Origin: SCUS01 sp966211675
Lineage (GTDB): Bacteria > Myxococcota_A > Polyangia > Polyangiales > Ga0077539
DNA length: 64,000 nucleotides
NCBI GenBank assembly: GCA_966211675.1
Contig: CBIHPK010000001.1
Coordinates: forward strand, 1-64,000
Direction of reading: 5' to 3'
Shown piece by piece: positions 54,412 through 62,984 of the stretch. The translations under genes were made by a program, and so were the position numbers. The notes beneath the pieces were generated by a model. That model did not search any database. It was given only the letters and a program-made list of their open reading frames with translations, and was not told where the DNA came from. Each line of letters begins with the position of its first letter. Position 1 is the stretch's first letter.

Positions 54412-56520
54412 ATGAACCATCCCACGCTCCCTCTCGTGCTCGGCCTCCTCGCGGCGCAGGGCCTCGGGTGCCAGCGCGATCGCCCCTCGGCCCCGGCCAC
54501 CCCTCCGGTGCAGGCCGGTCCCAACGCCCTCGGCCCCGACGGTCGGCCTCGCACCGGGACGCCCGGCACCCCCGCTCGCCCCGCTCGCGTGGGCCTCGCC
54601 GTCGGCCTCGTCGAGGGGCGGATCAAGCCCCCCGACGACAAGCCCAACGACGACGAGGACCGCCACCGGGTGCACCCCGAGTGGTACCCCACGGGCCAGC
54701 CGAACAACCCCTACCCCGCAGGCACGGTGATCCCGATCGCTCCGCCTCCGCCGGGGCTCTCCATCACCCCGCTGCCCCCGATGCAGCCCATGGGTCAACC
54801 GACCATGCAGCCCATGGGTCAGCCGTCCATGCAGCCCATCGTCGGCAATGGCGTGACGATGGTTCCGATAGGCCCTTCGGGTCCGAGCCCGACGCCGATG
54901 GCCGGCAACGGGGTGACCATGGTCCCGATGGCGCCGCCGGGTGGGCGACCCTCCGCCCCGACGCCGTCGCCGATGGGTCAGCCACAGGTCCCAATGGGCA
55001 CCGGGGCCGTCGCGCAGACCTTCCAGGGGACGCTCGATCCGTCCGCGGAGCGCGACCCGGCCGGGCGCTTCTTCCGGGTGCACCAGGTCTCGCTCCAGCG
55101 CGGATCGCGCGTCGCCGTCACCATGCAGAGCCCTCAGTTCGACACGCTGCTGCGGGTCGAGCCGCCCACCGGGGACGCGGTCGAGAACGACGACGTCACC
55201 CGCGAGGACACCAACTCCCGCGTCGACTTCACGGCCCCCATCGACGGCCGATACCGCATCGTCGCGACCTCCTACGCCCCGGCCACCGCGGGGGCCTACA
55301 CCATCCAGGTGAGCGCCGGAGCGCCGGGGCAGGGGCTCATGGTCACCGGCTCCAACAACAACGCCCCCGACGCGCAGACCGGCCCCGGCGGAACCATCGT
55401 CCCCGGCACTCCGGTCAACGAGTACCTGACCCCGGGCGATCCCTCCTCGGGCGGGCGCTTCGTGCGCGCCTACCGCCTCGAAGGCCGCCAGGGGGACATG
55501 GTCACGCTGCGGCTCAGCTCCACGGGCTTCGACCCCACGCTCGCGCTCATCGCCCCCAACGGACAGCGCTGGAGCAACGACGACACCAGCCCCTCGGACA
55601 CCAACAGCACCATCGCGATGACGCTCCCCGAGGCCGGGAGCTACCGGGTCGAGGTGTCGTCCTACCGACCCGGCGCGACCGGGCCCTTCAGCCTCACGGC
55701 GGCCTCGTCGGCCCGTCCGACGGTGGCCTCCAACGGCGCCCCCGTGGGCAGCGTCGCGGGCCGCGCGGGGCAGGGCAACATGTACGGCGTCTTCGTCGGC
55801 ATCTCCGACTACGGCAGCCGCGGCAACCTCTACGGCTGCGCCGACGACGCGCGGCAGCTCGCGCAGGCGTACATCAACGCGCACCTCGGAGCACCGCAGA
55901 ACTTCGTGGTGCTCACCGACGCCGAGGCCACCACCTCCGCGGTGGCCCAGGCCTTCCAGACGATGGGGTCGCGCGTCGGTCCCAACGACGTGTTCATGTT
56001 CTTCCACTCGGGGCACGGCAACCGCGCCGAGTCGCACGACACCGCGGCGGACCCTGACGGCTACGTCGAGTCCATCGTGCTGCGCGACGGCGAGATCAAC
56101 GCGCACCAGATGGCCACGCTCTTCGACGGGGTGCACGCCGACGTCGACATGCTGGCGCTCGACAGCTGCTACTCCGGGGGCTTCGAGCGCTCCTTCGGCG
56201 CGTCGCGCAACCGCTTCGGGATGTACAGCTCCGAGGAGGACGTGCTCTCCCAGGTGGCCCAGCGCTTCCAGGCGGGGGGCTACCTCTCGTACTTCCTTCG
56301 GCGCGGCGTCTCCGAGGCCGACAACAACCACGACGGCGCCGTGCGAGCGGGCGAGCTCGCGGACTACCTGCACCGCCAGTACGCGCAGAACCTCCAGCAG
56401 ATGCAGACCCAGGACGGCCAGGACGTCGAGACCTGGCAGCACCTGGTGATCAACCGCTCGGGCGTGGCGCTCAACGATCAGCTCTGGCGCTTCCCCCTCG
56501 TCAACGCCGTCGCGCGGTAG
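54412..56520 (+). CDS. Exported PPC-domain caspase-like lipoprotein
   Basis: 702 residues. A signal peptide with a lipobox-like GLGC (Cys20) and a Pro/Gln/Met-rich linker with tandem repeats precede two PPC-type beta-sandwich domains (about residues 200-305 and 330-445; each with RFFRVHQV or RFVRAYRL, then GRYRIVATSY or GSYRVEVSSY). The C-terminal about 250 residues form a caspase/C14 domain (MYGVFVGISDYG, FFHSGHGNRAES with His535, LALDSCYSGGF with Cys586). The dyad is intact, so it should be an active protease outside the cytoplasm. It lies 46 bp after the pseudokinase gene, on the same strand. GGAG precedes the ATG. Confidence 0.9.
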   Translation: MNHPTLPLVLGLLAAQGLGCQRDRPSAPATPPVQAGPNALGPDGRPRTGTPGTPARPARVGLAVGLVEGRIKPPDDKPNDDEDRHRVHPEWYPTGQPNNPYPAGTVIPIAPPPPGLSITPLPPMQPMGQPTMQPMGQPSMQPIVGNGVTMVPIGPSGPSPTPMAGNGVTMVPMAPPGGRPSAPTPSPMGQPQVPMGTGAVAQTFQGTLDPSAERDPAGRFFRVHQVSLQRGSRVAVTMQSPQFDTLLRVEPPTGDAVENDDVTREDTNSRVDFTAPIDGRYRIVATSYAPATAGAYTIQVSAGAPGQGLMVTGSNNNAPDAQTGPGGTIVPGTPVNEYLTPGDPSSGGRFVRAYRLEGRQGDMVTLRLSSTGFDPTLALIAPNGQRWSNDDTSPSDTNSTIAMTLPEAGSYRVEVSSYRPGATGPFSLTAASSARPTVASNGAPVGSVAGRAGQGNMYGVFVGISDYGSRGNLYGCADDARQLAQAYINAHLGAPQNFVVLTDAEATTSAVAQAFQTMGSRVGPNDVFMFFHSGHGNRAESHDTAADPDGYVESIVLRDGEINAHQMATLFDGVHADVDMLALDSCYSGGFERSFGASRNRFGMYSSEEDVLSQVAQRFQAGGYLSYFLRRGVSEADNNHDGAVRAGELADYLHRQYAQNLQQMQTQDGQDVETWQHLVINRSGVALNDQLWRFPLVNAVAR
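54781..54840 (+). repeat. 24-bp tandem repeat in the caspase linker
   Basis: ATGCAGCCCATGGGTCA plus 7 bp is repeated about 2.5 times in the linker of the caspase gene, giving MQPMGQP units. A further diverged duplication (GNGVTMVP) lies directly after it, at about 54843-54930. In-frame; length polymorphism is likely. Confidence 0.72.
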
Positions 56521-58012
56521 CGCCCGAGCGGCGTCGACGCCCCACCAGGGCGAGGCCGAGCAGGCCCGCCCAGGCCGCTGCAGGAGAGGGCGCGACCGCA
56601 GCGCCCGCGTCGCACTGGCACCCCCCGCCGTCGCCCGCCGCGTCCGGCGGTGGGGCCTCGTCGGCGTCCGGTCCGCCGTCCCACTCGGCGGTCGATCCGT
56701 CGGCCTCGACGGTCGTCGGCACGTCGTCTTCCAGAGCGTCTCCAGGGACGTCGTCCGCCGACGCGTCGACGCCCGCGTCGGGCGCACCCACGTCGGTGAT
56801 GCCGAGGTCCGCCGCGGTGGTGGCGTCGCGGCCGGCGTCGACGGGGCTGGCGTCGCTCGGGCTCACGTCCACCCGCACCACGTCCACCCGGGGCACGTCC
56901 ACCCTCGGAACGTCGGCGACGGTCGCGTCGAGTCGAGTCCCGGCGTCGCGCACCACGCCGGCGTCCATCGGGGTCGTGAGGGGCGCGAGGGTGATCGATC
57001 CGTCGCTCGCGGTGAGCGGGTCGACGGGCACGTCTCGCATGGCGGCGGAGTGGCCCGCGGCGGTCGCCGTGAGGGTCACCACGTCGCAGGACACGGAGGC
57101 GATGGAGAAGGCCCCGGCGGCGTCGGTGCGGTCGGTGCCGCCCCCGGCGATGGAGACCGAGGCGCCGGCGATGGGGCGGCGGGTCACCCGGTCGCGGACG
57201 GTTCCGCGCACGGTGCCGGTGCAGCGAGGGTCTCGCCAGACGATGCCGAGGTGGTTGGCCACCACGCGCTCGCTCCCGTCGCTCGGGTGGTTGAGCACGC
57301 CGCTCCCGGCGACGTAGAGCGTGGTCGATCCGCCGCCGTCGTGGTTGAGGCCCCGCCACACGCCGAGCCCCCGCATCACGGCGGCCAGCTCCGGGAGCGT
57401 CATGCCGGACGAGCCCTTCATGCGCCCGTCGACGGTGACGAGGTAGAGCGTTCGGCCGTCGCGAGAGATGCCCGAGGCGGTGCGAGGGTTGCGCACGCTG
57501 CACAGGTCGGCCCCGGCGGGGCACGGGGTGGTGACGCTCACGCCGTCCCAGATGAGCATCGGGTGGCCGCCCACGGCCTGGCGGTACCAGTCGGGCAGGT
57601 CGGCGTTGGAGACGGCGTCGCGCGGAGAGCGCTGGTAGTCGACGCGCCCGTCGGCGCCTACGGCGAGGAAGCCTTCGCCCGCCCCGTCGGCGTGCCACGC
57701 CGTGCCGTCGGCCATGGAGAGCCCGCTGGGAACATACCCGCTGAAGTTGAAGAACCCGCCGTTGACCGCGACCTGCACCCCGTAGCGCCGAGCGAAGGTG
57801 CCGACGGTGATGCCGTGGTCGGCCGCGCGGGTGGCGCGCACGCCGATGTGAGGGTCGCGAAGGTCGACGGCGACGGCCCACCAGTGCTGCGTGGCGGTGT
57901 CCGTCTCGCCGATGCGGATGCCGGGCCGGTAGGTGCGCCAGCGGATCTGCGCCTGCGCCGAAGGGGCCGCCAGAGCGCACGCGAGGAGGAGGGACCAGGC
58001 CGTGGATCGCAT
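56501..58012 (-). CDS. Secreted phosphodiester-glycosidase-like protein with MYXO-CTERM-like tail
   Basis: 503 residues. A Sec signal peptide (ACALAAPSAQA) precedes a domain of the NAGPA/phosphodiester glycosidase type (DUF2233: VAVNGGFFNFSG, YLVTVDGRMKGSSGMT, GLNHDGGGSTTLYV, NHLGIVWR). A short carboxypeptidase-regulatory-like beta-sandwich (GTVRDRVTRRPIAGASVSI) comes next, then a long DVP/DA linker. The tail is GGCQC followed by a hydrophobic stretch (AAWAGLLGLALVG) and RRRR, the pattern of MYXO-CTERM sorting signals. It is probably cell-surface anchored. Its 3' end overlaps the caspase gene end by 20 bp. Confidence 0.82.
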   Translation of the reverse strand: MRSTAWSLLLACALAAPSAQAQIRWRTYRPGIRIGETDTATQHWWAVAVDLRDPHIGVRATRAADHGITVGTFARRYGVQVAVNGGFFNFSGYVPSGLSMADGTAWHADGAGEGFLAVGADGRVDYQRSPRDAVSNADLPDWYRQAVGGHPMLIWDGVSVTTPCPAGADLCSVRNPRTASGISRDGRTLYLVTVDGRMKGSSGMTLPELAAVMRGLGVWRGLNHDGGGSTTLYVAGSGVLNHPSDGSERVVANHLGIVWRDPRCTGTVRGTVRDRVTRRPIAGASVSIAGGGTDRTDAAGAFSIASVSCDVVTLTATAAGHSAAMRDVPVDPLTASDGSITLAPLTTPMDAGVVRDAGTRLDATVADVPRVDVPRVDVVRVDVSPSDASPVDAGRDATTAADLGITDVGAPDAGVDASADDVPGDALEDDVPTTVEADGSTAEWDGGPDADEAPPPDAAGDGGGCQCDAGAAVAPSPAAAWAGLLGLALVGRRRRSGATARRR

Positions 58013-58104
58013 CGGCGCCGATCGTACGACAGCCTTCGCGGGGGCTGTTCCCAGGGGAGGGGAATACAGCCCATGCTCGCGGCCATTCTCCCGGAGGTCG
58101 ACGC

Positions 58105-59277
58105 GTGCTGATCCTCACAAGCCTGGTGCTGCTCGTCTGGACGCTCCAGCTCTGGCTGGCGCTGCGCATCCGCCGCGCGGTCCCGGTGCTCTCCGAGGTC
58201 CCGGTGCTCTCGCGCGAGGCGTGGCCCCGGCTGTCGATCATCGTGCCCGCGCGCGACGAGGGACTTCACGTGGGCGCGGCGCTCGCGTCGAAGCTCTCGT
58301 GCGGATATCCCTCGCTGGAGGTGGTGGCCATCGACGACCGCTCGACCGACGACACGGGCGCCATCATCGATCGCGCGGCCGCGGCCGACCCTCGAGTGGT
58401 CGCGGTGCACGTCACGGCGCTCCCGGAGGGATGGCTCGGCAAGGTGCACGCGATGGCCCGCGGGCTGGAGCGGGTCACCGGTGAGTGGGTGCTCTTCAGC
58501 GACGCGGACGTGCACGTCGAGCCGGGCGTGCTGGAGCGGCTGGTCGCGTGGGCGGAGGCGGGCCGCATCGACCTGGTCGCGGTGTTCCCGAAGATGCACC
58601 CGGTGGGCGTGGTGATCGACGCCGCGCTGGGCTCGATGATCCGGGTGCTCCCGCTGGCGGGCCGCGCGTGGCGAGGCAACGACGACACGAGCTCCATCGG
58701 GATGAGCGTCGGCGCCTTCACGCTGGTGCGCCGCTCGACGCTGGTCGAGAGCGACGTCATCAGCCACCTCCGGATGGAGGTCGCCGACGACGTCGCGCTC
58801 GGCGCGTACCTGAAGCAGCGTGGAGCGCGGTGCCGGGTGCTCGTCGGGCACGCCGACGTGCACCTGGTGTTCATGCACTCGATCGCGGCGCTGGTGCGCA
58901 GCGCCGACAAGGGCGGCGGGATGCTCGGGTTCTCCTGGTGGCGTCCGGTGTTCTTCGGGATCGCTCCGGTGGTCCTCGACGTGGTGATCCCGGTGTGGGC
59001 GCTGGCCTCCGGCGGGGCCGCGGCGGTGGTCGGGGGCGCGTCGCTCGCGGTGGCGACGGCCACGCACCTGGTGCTGTCGCGACACTTCGACGGACCGATC
59101 CGCGGCGCGCTGCTCTGGCCGCTGGGGGAGGCCTTCATGGGGGCGCTCACCCTCCGAGCGGGCCTGCTCGCCTGGAAGGACCAGGGGGTCTACTGGCGCC
59201 GGACCTTCTATCCCCGCGCGGTGCTCGAAGCGGGGCAGAAGCTCGACATGATCTCCATGCGGGTGAAGTCTCCGTAG
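58105..59277 (+). CDS. GT2 glycosyltransferase, membrane type (HpnB-like)
   Basis: 390 residues. A single N-terminal helix is followed by the GT2 fold (LSIIVPARDEGLHVGAAL, VVAIDDRSTDDTGAIID, VLFSDADVHVEPG with a DxD) and, from about residue 290, membrane helices (VVLDVVIPVWALASGGAAAVVG). It resembles hopene-associated HpnB-type glycosyltransferases and other lipid-linked transferases. GTG at 58105 with GGAGGT 6 bp upstream decides the start. It should act at the cytoplasmic face of the inner membrane; the acceptor is unknown. It is convergent with the ABC gene, 16 bp apart. Confidence 0.85.
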   Translation: MLILTSLVLLVWTLQLWLALRIRRAVPVLSEVPVLSREAWPRLSIIVPARDEGLHVGAALASKLSCGYPSLEVVAIDDRSTDDTGAIIDRAAAADPRVVAVHVTALPEGWLGKVHAMARGLERVTGEWVLFSDADVHVEPGVLERLVAWAEAGRIDLVAVFPKMHPVGVVIDAALGSMIRVLPLAGRAWRGNDDTSSIGMSVGAFTLVRRSTLVESDVISHLRMEVADDVALGAYLKQRGARCRVLVGHADVHLVFMHSIAALVRSADKGGGMLGFSWWRPVFFGIAPVVLDVVIPVWALASGGAAAVVGGASLAVATATHLVLSRHFDGPIRGALLWPLGEAFMGALTLRAGLLAWKDQGVYWRRTFYPRAVLEAGQKLDMISMRVKSP

Positions 59278-59293
59278 GCCTTCGGGGCCCCGC

Positions 59294-60787
59294 TCACCCC
59301 CCGACCATCCACGCTCCCAGCGTCGCGTCCGTCGCCTCGCTCGCCGCCACCTCGCCCACGACCTCGCCCTGCCGCAGCACCATCACCCGGTCGCTCAGCG
59401 CTCGCAGCTCGTCCAGCTCCGACGACACCAGCACCACCGCCACGCCCTTCGCCCGCAGGCCCCGCAGCGCCTCGCGGATCACCTCCGCCGCCCTCAGGTC
59501 GACCCCCCTCGTGGGCTGCGCCACCAGCAGCAGCCGCGTCGCCGTCCGCAGCTCTCTCGCCATCAGCACCTTCTGCTGGTTGCCCCCGGACAGCGACGAG
59601 AGCGCCGCGTCCGGGTCCGTCGGCCGCACGTCGAAGCGCGCGATCGCCTCCCTCGCGACCTCCCTCGCCGCCGCCCCGTCGTAGCGGCCTCCCAGGGTCG
59701 CCGCCGCCACCTCGCCCAGCGCCAGGTTCTCCGCCACCGTGAGCTCGCCGAAGAGCCCGTGACCCTCGCGGTCCTCCGGGACGAAGCCGACGCCCCGGGC
59801 GCGCCGACCGGCCACCGTCTCTCGCGTCACGTCCTCGCCGCCCAGGGCGATCGTGCCCGCCTCGCAAGGGCGCAGCCCGGCGAGCATCTCCAGCAGCGCC
59901 CGCTGCCCGTTGCCCTCGACCCCAGCCACCCCCAGCACCTCGCCCGCCCGTAGCGCCAGCGTGAACGGACCCGCTCCCCCGCCTCGCACCTCGCGCATCG
60001 CCAGCGCCTCGCCCGCGGTCCCCTCCTTCAGCGCGCCCGTCTTACCCGACGCGGTATGCTGCGCGTCGCCGACCACCGCCGCGACCACCGCCTCTCGGCT
60101 CGTCGCCGCCGCCTCCGCGGTCAGCGCCACCTTGCCCCGGCGCAGCACGGTGATCTCGTCCGCCACCGCGAAGACCTCGTCGAGCTTGTGCGTCACCAGC
60201 AGCACCGCCGCGCCCTGCGCCGCCATCGCTCGGATCGCCCCCAGCAGCCCCGACACCTCCGCGGGCGAGAGCACCGCCGTGGGCTCGTCGAGCAGCACCA
60301 CCGTCGCCCCGCGGTGCAGCACCTTCAGGATCTCCACCCGCTGCCGCTCGCCCACGCCCAGCGAGGCCACCGTGGCCGACGGGTCCACGGGCATCCCTCG
60401 CGCCTCGGCCAGCGAGCGAACGCGGGCGTCCATCGCGGCCCGGTCGATCAGCCACCCGAAGGGACCGCGCCGGGGCTCGGCGCCCAGCACGACGTTCTCG
60501 GCGACGGTGAGCGCCTCGGCCAGCATGAAGTGCTGGTGCACCACGCCGATGCCCGCACCGAGCGCGGCGCGCACGTCCCCGGAGGGGAGCTCGGAGTCGT
60601 CGACCAGGACGCTCCCCGCGTCGGCGGCGACCAGGCCGCAGAGGCATCGGATGAGGGTGCTCTTGCCCGCGCCGTTCTCGCCGACGAGCGCGTGCACCCG
60701 GCCGGGGGTGAGGGTGAGGGAGACGCCGTCGAGCACGACGCAGTCGCCGTAGGCCTTGCTCAGGCCGAGCGCTCGCAGCGTCGGCAT
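59294..60787 (-). CDS. ABC transporter ATPase subunit with two nucleotide-binding domains
   Basis: 497 residues, two fused ATPase domains of the sugar/nucleoside (BmpA-NupA/YufO) type. Domain 1: Walker A GENGAGKS, signature LGVGERQRVEILKVL and Walker B VVLLDEPTAVLSP. Domain 2 has a degenerate Walker A GVEGNGQRALL, signature LSGGNQQKVLMAREL and Walker B LLLVAQPTRGVD, as is normal for this family. It is expected to drive nucleoside or sugar import with two permeases and a binding lipoprotein, but none is adjacent. It overlaps the upstream foldase gene by one base (TGATG), so both are co-translated. Confidence 0.88.
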   Translation of the reverse strand: MPTLRALGLSKAYGDCVVLDGVSLTLTPGRVHALVGENGAGKSTLIRCLCGLVAADAGSVLVDDSELPSGDVRAALGAGIGVVHQHFMLAEALTVAENVVLGAEPRRGPFGWLIDRAAMDARVRSLAEARGMPVDPSATVASLGVGERQRVEILKVLHRGATVVLLDEPTAVLSPAEVSGLLGAIRAMAAQGAAVLLVTHKLDEVFAVADEITVLRRGKVALTAEAAATSREAVVAAVVGDAQHTASGKTGALKEGTAGEALAMREVRGGGAGPFTLALRAGEVLGVAGVEGNGQRALLEMLAGLRPCEAGTIALGGEDVTRETVAGRRARGVGFVPEDREGHGLFGELTVAENLALGEVAAATLGGRYDGAAAREVAREAIARFDVRPTDPDAALSSLSGGNQQKVLMARELRTATRLLLVAQPTRGVDLRAAEVIREALRGLRAKGVAVVLVSSELDELRALSDRVMVLRQGEVVGEVAASEATDATLGAWMVGG

Positions 60788-61803
60788 CAGTGCGGGTCGG
60801 GGTGCGCGGTGGCGTGCGGGTCGAAGGGCGGCAGGTTGCCCAGCTCACCAGGGGGCAGGTGGATGAGGTCGAGCCGCTCCTCGTGCACCTCCGGGTGCAG
60901 CCGGTCGCGCGCCTCCTGGAGCAGCGCCGCGGTGCGCTGCGTGCGACGGTCGCGCACCAGGAAGCCCCGGATCGTCGCCACCACCCCGGGGTCGCTCACG
61001 TCGCGCCGCAGCGCCGGGCGCGTGCCGGTGAGCACCCCGACGCCGAAGCGGTTGTTGGCCAGCGCCACGGGCTGCGGCGTGACGTCCATCTCGCGGGCGA
61101 GGGTGAACACCGCCGAGGCCAGCGCCGGATCGACCGGCTGACCGTCGCCCGTGGGCGCCCCGCTGCGCTGGAAGTAGAACACGTCTCCCTCGCGGGCCTT
61201 GGAGGGCTCGTCGACCGAGCGCTCGCGCACCAGCTCCCGCACCCGGCGCAGGTCGCCGCGGGCGGCGCGCACCTCCGCGATGGTCCTCGCGGCGGTCTCG
61301 CGGTCGGCGGTGATGATCACCGTCGCGCGTCGGTACTCGGGCTGCTGGTAGTCCGTGAGATGCGCCTGGTAGTACGCGCTCACCTCGCTCGCGGGGATGG
61401 ACTCCGGCGTCACGGCCTCGAGCACCGCGCGCTGCTCCAGGCGCTGCGACAGGATGCGCCGCACCGAGGCGGACACCTCGGGGTTGCGGTCGAGCCCCTG
61501 CCGCCTCGCCTCGCCGGCCAGGAGGTAGGTGGTCACCAGGTGCTCGAGGTACGCGCGCCGCTCCTCGGGCGCGAGGTAGCGCTGGCGCACGGGGCCGGGG
61601 GCCTCGTTGAGCATGTCCTCGAACTCGCCGACGGTGATCGTCTGGTCGCCGACGCGGGCCACCACCTGCGCTCGACGGGCGGCCTCCGCGGGCGTCACCC
61701 CGGCGTCGGCGGCGGGCTGGGGCACGGGCTGAGCGCCCGCGGCGACGGGGCACAGCAGGCCGAGGAAGAACAGCGGGAGCAGGCGCGCAACAGGGCTTCG
61801 CAT
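60787..61803 (-). CDS. SurA/PpiC-type periplasmic foldase
   Basis: 338 residues with a signal peptide (LPLFFLGLLCPVAAGAQ) and a SurA-like helical N-terminus (VVARVGDQTITVGEFEDMLNEAP, then LAPEERRAYLEHLVTTYLLAGEARRQG). A parvulin-like PPIase region follows (YRRATVIITADRETAARTIAEV; SGAPTGDGQPVDPALASAVFTL), although the most conserved catalytic motif is weak, so isomerase activity is uncertain. It probably chaperones proteins across the periplasm. The ATG at 61803 begins the signal peptide. Its stop overlaps the ABC ATPase start (TGATG), so the two are co-expressed, an odd pairing. Confidence 0.82.
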   Translation of the reverse strand: MRSPVARLLPLFFLGLLCPVAAGAQPVPQPAADAGVTPAEAARRAQVVARVGDQTITVGEFEDMLNEAPGPVRQRYLAPEERRAYLEHLVTTYLLAGEARRQGLDRNPEVSASVRRILSQRLEQRAVLEAVTPESIPASEVSAYYQAHLTDYQQPEYRRATVIITADRETAARTIAEVRAARGDLRRVRELVRERSVDEPSKAREGDVFYFQRSGAPTGDGQPVDPALASAVFTLAREMDVTPQPVALANNRFGVGVLTGTRPALRRDVSDPGVVATIRGFLVRDRRTQRTAALLQEARDRLHPEVHEERLDLIHLPPGELGNLPPFDPHATAHPDPH

Positions 61804-61838
61804 CGGTGGCAACCCGGGTCGCACGGCCCCGCCCGCGA

Positions 61839-61867
61839 CGTCAAGCGCGGCCCCGACGTGATAGCGT
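61839..61867 (+). promoter_or_regulatory. Possible promoter of the zinc-ribbon pseudokinase gene
   Basis: CGTCAA (61839-61844), 17 bp, then TAGCGT (61862-61867) preceded by TGA, so extended -10-like. It lies 12-41 bp before the ATG at 61880, so the leader would be only about 6 bases. Confidence 0.36.
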
Positions 61868-61879
61868 GCGGGTGCGCCC

Positions 61880-62920
61880 ATGCGATGCCTCCAGTGCCAG
61901 AGCCGCGTGACGCCGACGATGCGCCGCTGCCTTCGGTGCGGGGCGGTGCTCCCCAAGCCCGGGGCGCTCACCATCGAGACACTGGCCCGGCCGGCCGCGC
62001 CCTACGCCTCGGGCGACCGGGTGGTGGGGCGCTACCGCATCCTCGAAGCGCACGGCTCGGGGCCGCTCGGGACGACGTACCGGGCGCACGATCCGACGGG
62101 GCGCACCATGGCCGTGAAGGTGCTGCCCCCGGCGCTCTTCCCGGGGGACACGGAGCGGCGGGAGTTCGTCGAGCGCTACGGAGCGCTCTGCGGCCGGACG
62201 CTGCCCGGCGCGGCGCTTCCGCTGGAGGTGGGCGTCGACAACGAGGTGGTCTTCGTGGCCTCGACCTGGGTGTACGGCGCGTCGCTGCGCTCCATCGTGC
62301 GAGCCTACCGCGCGGCCGACCGGCGGCTGGAGCGCGACCAGGTGCTGGGCGTATTGCGCGGCGTCTACGAGGGACTGCGCTCGCTGCACGCGATGACCAC
62401 CCACGGGGCGGTGTACCCGGAGAACGTCTCGGTCACCTCCGACGCGGTGGTGCTTCTCGACCCGGGCCTCGCCGCCGCGCTGCCGCCGCGGAGGTTCGTC
62501 GAGCGCGTCGAGCGGGCGCCGGAGGTCTGGCCCTACATCGCCCCGGAGCTTCGCGTGGGCAAGCGCGCCAACGCCGGGGCCGACCTCTTCGCGCTCGGGG
62601 CCCTCGCCTCGGAGCTGCTCACCGGCGACCCCGCTCGCTCCTCGTCGCCGGACTTCACCGCCGCCGACCTGGGGACGGCGCTCGAAGGGGCGATGCGCGC
62701 CGCGGTCTCGGCGCAGGCCTCGCGGCGGGTGTCCGCGGTGCCCGACCTGCTCGCCGGGCTCGCGCAGATCGCGGGCGAAGCGTCGCTGCCGCCCTACGCG
62801 CCGCTGCCGTCGCCGTCGGAGATGGTCGACGCTCGCACCCGCCGGGTGATATTGCGGGGCCCCGCGGGCGCCCGTCCGACGCCGCCGCGGTCACCCCGGC
62901 GCGAGCGCAAGGTCGGTTGA
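61880..62920 (+). CDS. Zinc-ribbon pseudokinase
   Basis: 346 residues. A zinc ribbon (Cys3/Cys6, Cys17/Cys20) is followed by a kinase-like fold. The glycine loop (GSGPLGTTYRA) and ATP-site Lys (MAVKVLP) remain, but the catalytic loop reads HGAVYPEN in place of HRDxKPxN and the DFG position reads LDPGLA. So it should not phosphorylate proteins. The last about 60 residues are a basic/Pro-rich tail (TPPRSPRRERKVG). It is likely a cytoplasmic scaffold or regulator. The following gene also starts with a zinc ribbon, hinting at a shared complex. Confidence 0.8.
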   Translation: MRCLQCQSRVTPTMRRCLRCGAVLPKPGALTIETLARPAAPYASGDRVVGRYRILEAHGSGPLGTTYRAHDPTGRTMAVKVLPPALFPGDTERREFVERYGALCGRTLPGAALPLEVGVDNEVVFVASTWVYGASLRSIVRAYRAADRRLERDQVLGVLRGVYEGLRSLHAMTTHGAVYPENVSVTSDAVVLLDPGLAAALPPRRFVERVERAPEVWPYIAPELRVGKRANAGADLFALGALASELLTGDPARSSSPDFTAADLGTALEGAMRAAVSAQASRRVSAVPDLLAGLAQIAGEASLPPYAPLPSPSEMVDARTRRVILRGPAGARPTPPRSPRRERKVG

Positions 62921-62984
62921 GCGATCGGCGCGCGGAGTCTGCTAGTGTCGAGGATTCCTCTCCGAGTGAGCACCTGAGGTTGGT

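Noticed and set aside
54412..56520. Caspase as a CRISPR-linked or other intracellular defence protease
   Set aside because: A lipobox and PPC domains point to export; there are no effector or cas genes around it.
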